Source: Candidatus Dojkabacteria bacterium UBA2222 (GTDB lineage: Bacteria; Patescibacteriota; Dojkabacteria; SC72). From it: a DNA stretch of 9,021 bases. Position numbers and translations under genes: made by a program. A model generated the notes under the pieces. It did not search any database, was not told the DNA's origin, and saw only the letters and a program-made list of their open reading frames with translations. The stretch covers positions 1 to 9,021 of the forward strand of contig DCUE01000022.1 in the NCBI GenBank assembly GCA_002328465.1. The letters run 5' to 3'. Positions 5,889 through 9,021 of this stretch are shown piece after piece. How positions within the stretch are numbered: position 1 is the first letter of the stretch; each line of letters begins with the position of its first letter.

Positions 5889-6806
5889 GTTCCTTAATGC
5901 AGATACTATTTCTTGATCTGCTTCTCCCCAATACATATGTATCAATTCTTCCACTTTTTCTCTCCTCGTTTCATCTCTTACAATCAAATCATATACTTCC
6001 TGTAAAACATATGCATCAGCCCCATGAGATAGGCCAGTTCCATCTAAAACCTTTGCACAGTATCTAATCATATTCTCTACAACCAGTTCCTCCTTTGATG
6101 AATCTGTTGTTAGAAGCTCAACTCCCTTTTTTGATAATGCAAGTCCTATTCCAAACTTATACATCATGTCTGATGGTGATTTTTCTACTTGCTCTATTAT
6201 GAAATCTAAATTGTCAGCAGTAAAATCCATCCCAATTTGCATAACCGTTGGACCATAAATACTCTCTAAAACCTTTCTAACATCATCTCTTGAGAATCTG
6301 TCTAAGCCAAAATCAACAAAAGCAACTTTTCTTAAACCACTTTCAAATATATTACCATCACCATTAATCCACTTAACTACACCCCCTACATCAGATATCT
6401 TTGCTAAATCCTCTGGCTCTTTCTCATCTCTGAAAATATATTGAGCATCTTCAAGAGATATGTAGGATTTAATTGATTGTAACTTAGAACTAAGAATGGC
6501 TTCGTAGAAATAGGTACTTGATGAAGAGCCACTATACTCTTTATCTGGTTCGAGTGAAAGCAAAGAGAGTGTGAAATTGTCCTCCCTCTCAGGCTCTTCA
6601 AGTGTTTGCATATCCAACGGTAAAGAGAAGAGACTCTCATCTCCAACATAGTTTCCAACAGATCCTATTTCATAGAGATTCTTGTAAACTTTCTTCTTTG
6701 GTGCACCCTCTATCTCTTTCACTGCATCATCATTCAACTCTGTAACCTCTCCAGCATATATGTTGTAATCAGATATATATGTGATACCTGTTTTTTCTTG
6801 TTCCAT
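5862..6806 (-). CDS. Hypothetical protein, 314 aa
   Basis: No family recognised. It is an acidic, soluble protein without signal or membrane segment. Residues 1-100 are polar and probably partly disordered, with a serine run 'SGSSSS' at 92-97. Residues about 100-314 look folded: a mixed region (132-170, 'VGGVVKWINGDGNIFESGLRKVAFVDFG') followed by mainly helical sequence to the end. The gene follows the 150-residue gene by 30 bases on the same strand and probably shares its transcript. Upstream of the ATG at 6806 there is only a loose purine-rich stretch, GAAAGAGAG, touching the start. Its last codons form the right copy of the inverted repeat bounding the cassette, so its present C-terminus may have been set by that event. 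Confidence 0.72.
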   Translation of the reverse strand: MEQEKTGITYISDYNIYAGEVTELNDDAVKEIEGAPKKKVYKNLYEIGSVGNYVGDESLFSLPLDMQTLEEPEREDNFTLSLLSLEPDKEYSGSSSSTYFYEAILSSKLQSIKSYISLEDAQYIFRDEKEPEDLAKISDVGGVVKWINGDGNIFESGLRKVAFVDFGLDRFSRDDVRKVLESIYGPTVMQIGMDFTADNLDFIIEQVEKSPSDMMYKFGIGLALSKKGVELLTTDSSKEELVVENMIRYCAKVLDGTGLSHGADAYVLQEVYDLIVRDETRREKVEELIHMYWGEADQEIVSALRNKRGYTKIE

Positions 6807-6836
6807 CTCTCTTTCTATCTCAATTTATATTTATTT

Positions 6837-7289
6837 CTATCTATACTGTCTACCTATAACTCTTTTTGAGTACTGATCTTGTAAAGATACTCCTACTAGT
6901 TCAACCTCGGGAGATTGGTATGAGATTGTATATCTCAGTTTATTTAAAGGAAAATGTCTTCTTAATACATTTAGCTGTAAAATTTCACTTGGTAATTCTT
7001 CTATGATTGAGAGACCTGTCTTTACTAGAACATACATACTCTCATAGTCATTCATATTTATCCTTTCTAAATTTCCCTTTGAAACATTCTTATCTCCAGA
7101 AGCATCTGTTAATTGAAAAAGATTAATTTTCTCTGGTTCCTCTTGGGTCGTAAAGGCAAAACACCTATCTGACTCCGAAACATTCTCTTCAAGGTAACAT
7201 GTATATGTCTTACCCTCTATCTCTATATCCGTTCTAGGTAATAGATCCAATACTGTAGTTTCTTTAAATCCTGATGGGTCTGTAAGCAT
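6837..7289 (-). CDS. Hypothetical protein, 150 aa
   Basis: No family recognised. The N-terminal half looks beta-rich ('TDIEIEGKTYTCYLEENV', about residues 20-37). Two cysteines lie at about 31 and 43. The C-terminal half alternates strands and a helix and ends in a basic tail ('YSKRVIGRQYR'). There is no signal or membrane segment, so it is probably cytoplasmic. It is the first gene of a probable two-gene unit with the 314-residue gene, 30 bases downstream. It diverges from the anchored-protein gene at 7394 across a 104-base, very AT-rich gap. Composition matches the native background. The ATG at 7289 is not preceded by a Shine-Dalgarno site. Confidence 0.7.
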   Translation of the reverse strand: MLTDPSGFKETTVLDLLPRTDIEIEGKTYTCYLEENVSESDRCFAFTTQEEPEKINLFQLTDASGDKNVSKGNLERINMNDYESMYVLVKTGLSIIEELPSEILQLNVLRRHFPLNKLRYTISYQSPEVELVGVSLQDQYSKRVIGRQYR

Positions 7290-7322
7290 AGTAATAATAA
7301 ATATATATTTTAAATATCTCTT

Positions 7323-7328
7323 ATTATA
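7323..7328 (-). promoter_or_regulatory. Possible -10 box for the 7289-5862 two-gene unit
   Basis: TATAAT occurs on the minus strand at 7328-7323, which would give a leader of about 27 bases. There is no convincing -35, and the surroundings are so AT-rich that other -10-like sites nearer the ATG (for example TATTAT, 7299-7294) cannot be excluded. Confidence 0.35.
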
Positions 7329-7381
7329 TTTTATTTATCTCTTAATTAATAGAATCTACCCACTAACAAGTAAATATCTAG

Positions 7382-7387
7382 TATAAT
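7382..7387 (+). promoter_or_regulatory. -10 box directly before the ATG at 7394
   Basis: A consensus TATAAT ends 6 bases before the ATG, so transcription would begin at the start codon itself. No good -35 is present at the expected distance (7359-7364). Confidence 0.45.
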
Positions 7388-7393
7388 CTTGGG

Positions 7394-8206
7394 ATGAAAA
7401 TACTCTCATACAAAAATCTGCTATATATTTTAAGCCTGTTAGGAATCTATATATACTTTATATACTTCTATCAGTTAAACGTTGAAAACACAGATATAGG
7501 TGCAAACGAGTTCTCTTGTGTTACAAGCTCCTCTGCGGAAGATAAAATCTCCCCTATTTTAGACAAATATGGGATTGATAAATCTCAAAATCAATACGCT
7601 GTTCCCCTACTACAAGATACAAATAGTGTTGTTACTGAATACAATATGAGTAATGTATCCAAAATAGAGCCTAATACAACATATCCAATAATAGATTTAA
7701 CTAAATCTCAAAGTATGTCTTTTGAAATAGAAGGAAAGAACAAAATAGAAATACGATATGAGAAACCTAAGGAATATACAACACAATTAATGTATAAATA
7801 TTTGAGTGCTAAGGTGTTTTTTAAAGATAAAGAGGTCGGAAATATTATGATTAAAGAGCAAGGGGATTTCAAAGGGCTAATTCAATTACAAATATACAAC
7901 AACCCCTACTTGAAGTATCCCTTAGTAATAATGGGAATGGAGTTCCTTTCATCATCTAAAAATGAGATTGCTTTTTACTACCTTAAAGATAGTAAATTAG
8001 TACAGTATAGGATAAATATTGATAACAAAATTTCTCAAACAGTTAACTCAACATTAGAACCTGAAATATATATTGAGAAGGATAGTAGCCTTGTATATAT
8101 CAATACATATATAGAGAATACCCAGATAATGGAAACAGCAATATCTCAATGGGTAATAAATCATAATACCCAGTTACTCGAGAAAAGGGTTGTCTGCAAA
8201 AGATAA
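7394..8206 (+). CDS. Hypothetical membrane-anchored extracytoplasmic protein, 270 aa
   Basis: No family recognised. A short basic start (MKILSYKN) leads into a strongly hydrophobic segment rich in Ile, Leu and Tyr (about residues 9-26). No clear signal peptidase site follows, so it is most likely an uncleaved anchor with the remaining 240 residues outside the membrane. The outer part is polar and looks beta-rich ('QSMSFEIEGKNKIEIRYEKP', about 107-126), as in many surface or periplasm-like domains. Two cysteines, near residue 42 and three from the end, could form a disulfide. The ATG lies 6 bases after a TATAAT box. The gene stands alone, facing away from the two-gene unit and 160 bases before the helicase gene. 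Function unknown. Confidence 0.75.
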   Translation: MKILSYKNLLYILSLLGIYIYFIYFYQLNVENTDIGANEFSCVTSSSAEDKISPILDKYGIDKSQNQYAVPLLQDTNSVVTEYNMSNVSKIEPNTTYPIIDLTKSQSMSFEIEGKNKIEIRYEKPKEYTTQLMYKYLSAKVFFKDKEVGNIMIKEQGDFKGLIQLQIYNNPYLKYPLVIMGMEFLSSSKNEIAFYYLKDSKLVQYRINIDNKISQTVNSTLEPEIYIEKDSSLVYINTYIENTQIMETAISQWVINHNTQLLEKRVVCKR

Positions 8207-8366
8207 CATAAATATATTAGGTCTTTTCTAATATGTATGATATACTCTTCTCTGTTTGATTAGATTTAAACGAAATAATCGCCTCATATCCATATTAGGT
8301 TAAACATTATCTTATTTTCGGTTACCTCTGTATTAAACTGAAAATAAAATTAATGTTAACTAAATC
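8207..8366. other. Noncoding gap with weak hairpin and possible helicase promoter
   Basis: I see no gene here. ATATTAG (8214-8220) pairs with CTAATAT (8228-8234) around a 7-base loop just after the stop at 8206. It may end the upstream transcript, although no T-run follows. TAAAAT (8345-8350), 16 bases before the helicase ATG, is the best -10 candidate, with only a poor -35 (TTACCT, 8322-8327). Confidence 0.35.
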
Positions 8367-9021
8367 ATGGAAAATAATTCCAGATATAAATACGGTCATA
8401 GTAACCGATTCAATAGAAGAAGTTCATATAGAAGCTCCTCATACAGTAATAGTAGGAGAGGTGGAGGATATAATAGAAAGGGAAGTAGTATAAGTGTAAA
8501 TCAATTAATAGCAAAAGCTGTATATGAAGATTTACCAAGTATATATGTATTAGACCATAGTCTATTAGAATTTGACCTAGTTAAGGAATTAAAGAGAAAT
8601 ATTACATACAAGAAATATACTAGTCCAACCAAGATTCAGTATGAAGCGATACCACATATTCTCCAAGGAAGAGATATATTAGGAATGGCAAGTACAGGAT
8701 CTGGTAAGACTGCTGCATTCTTAATACCAATGATTAACAAGGGAGTATTAGATGAATCTCAAAGATTCCTCATAATAGTACCTACTAGAGAGTTGGCTAT
8801 GCAGATACAGGATGAATTTATGCAGTTAGCTAGAAATACTGGACTTAGGTCAGTATTAGTTATGGGAGGAAATAGTATGGGAGCACAAATAGGAATTTTA
8901 CGTAGAGATCCCGAGTTTGTTATTGCTACACCGGGAAGATTAAAAGATTTAACAGAAAGAAGAGCCATCAACCTATTAAAAATAAACAATGTCGTTTTAG
9001 ACGAAGTAGATAGGATGCTTG
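8367..9021 (+). CDS. DEAD-box ATP-dependent RNA helicase (3' end outside window)
   Basis: This is the N-terminal 218 residues of an RNA helicase, which unwinds RNA duplexes or remodels ribonucleoprotein with ATP. The first 41 residues form a basic, Arg/Ser/Gly/Tyr-rich tail ending in 'RRGGGYNRKGSS', probably a disordered RNA-binding segment. The first RecA-like domain follows. It has the Q motif (PTKIQ, Q91), motif I ASTGSGKT (108-115), motif Ia PTREL (139-143), the GG motif (167-168), motif Ib TPGR (188-191) and motif II at the window edge. Motif II reads DEVD (212-215) instead of DEAD. The ATG at 8367 is the first in frame after the noncoding gap. Lacking the second RecA domain, I cannot assign a named subtype. 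Confidence 0.93.
   Translation, partial: MENNSRYKYGHSNRFNRRSSYRSSSYSNSRRGGGYNRKGSSISVNQLIAKAVYEDLPSIYVLDHSLLEFDLVKELKRNITYKKYTSPTKIQYEAIPHILQGRDILGMASTGSGKTAAFLIPMINKGVLDESQRFLIIVPTRELAMQIQDEFMQLARNTGLRSVLVMGGNSMGAQIGILRRDPEFVIATPGRLKDLTERRAINLLKINNVVLDEVDRML

Noticed and set aside
6300..6330. Kinase-like DFG in the 314-residue protein (residues 165-167)
   Set aside because: No glycine loop, catalytic HxD or other kinase motif accompanies it; three residues alone mean nothing.
8759..8989. Minus-strand frame of 76 codons within the helicase gene
   Set aside because: It is antisense to well-conserved helicase motifs and has no signals of its own.
1..9021. Recoded TGA (as in Gracilibacteria or Mycoplasma)
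   Set aside because: No native frame contains an internal TGA, Trp is TGG, and the cassette gene ends sensibly at TGA before its hairpin.
1..9021. CRISPR array, tRNA or rRNA genes
   Set aside because: I saw no regularly spaced direct repeats and no cloverleaf or ribosomal RNA sequence on either strand.

Overview
This window is about one third GC with short intergenic gaps and many genes that match no family I recognise. The standard genetic code fits: Trp is TGG, and all native reading frames close with TAA or TAG. Taken with its promoters placed almost on top of start codons, it looks like a small-genome, low-GC bacterium. Candidate Phyla Radiation (Patescibacteria) is my best guess, but no marker gene here proves it.

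Layout. Bases 1-948 hold the C-terminal part of a secreted M14 zinc carboxypeptidase with an Ig-like domain in front; its N-terminus lies outside the window. Bases 997-1689 encode a PlsC-type acyltransferase. Convergent to it is a two-gene MacB/LolCDE-type ABC exporter (permease 1696-2979, ATPase 2963-3625, overlapping frames). Two small unrecognised genes follow, converging on each other (3739-4194 and 4204-4737). Bases 4800-5890 are the odd part: a higher-GC gene for a secreted, possibly membrane-anchored protein, set between two strong hairpins and an imperfect inverted repeat. A two-gene unit of unknown function (7289-6837, then 6806-5862, minus strand) comes next. Then comes a divergent gene for a protein with an N-terminal membrane anchor (7394-8206). 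The 5' end of a DEAD-box RNA helicase gene (8367 onward) is cut by the window edge.

Function. The recognisable genes concern the cell envelope (peptidoglycan-type peptidase, phospholipid acyltransferase, ABC exporter, anchored and secreted proteins) and RNA metabolism (helicase). Nothing shows that they form one pathway. The most interesting item is the 4902-5888 segment. Its gene differs from all neighbours in base composition, Shine-Dalgarno use and stop codon. The segment is bounded by an inverted repeat whose right copy is the last codons of the neighbouring gene. It reads as an acquired cassette, and possibly as an invertible one. No transposase or recombinase is visible in the window.
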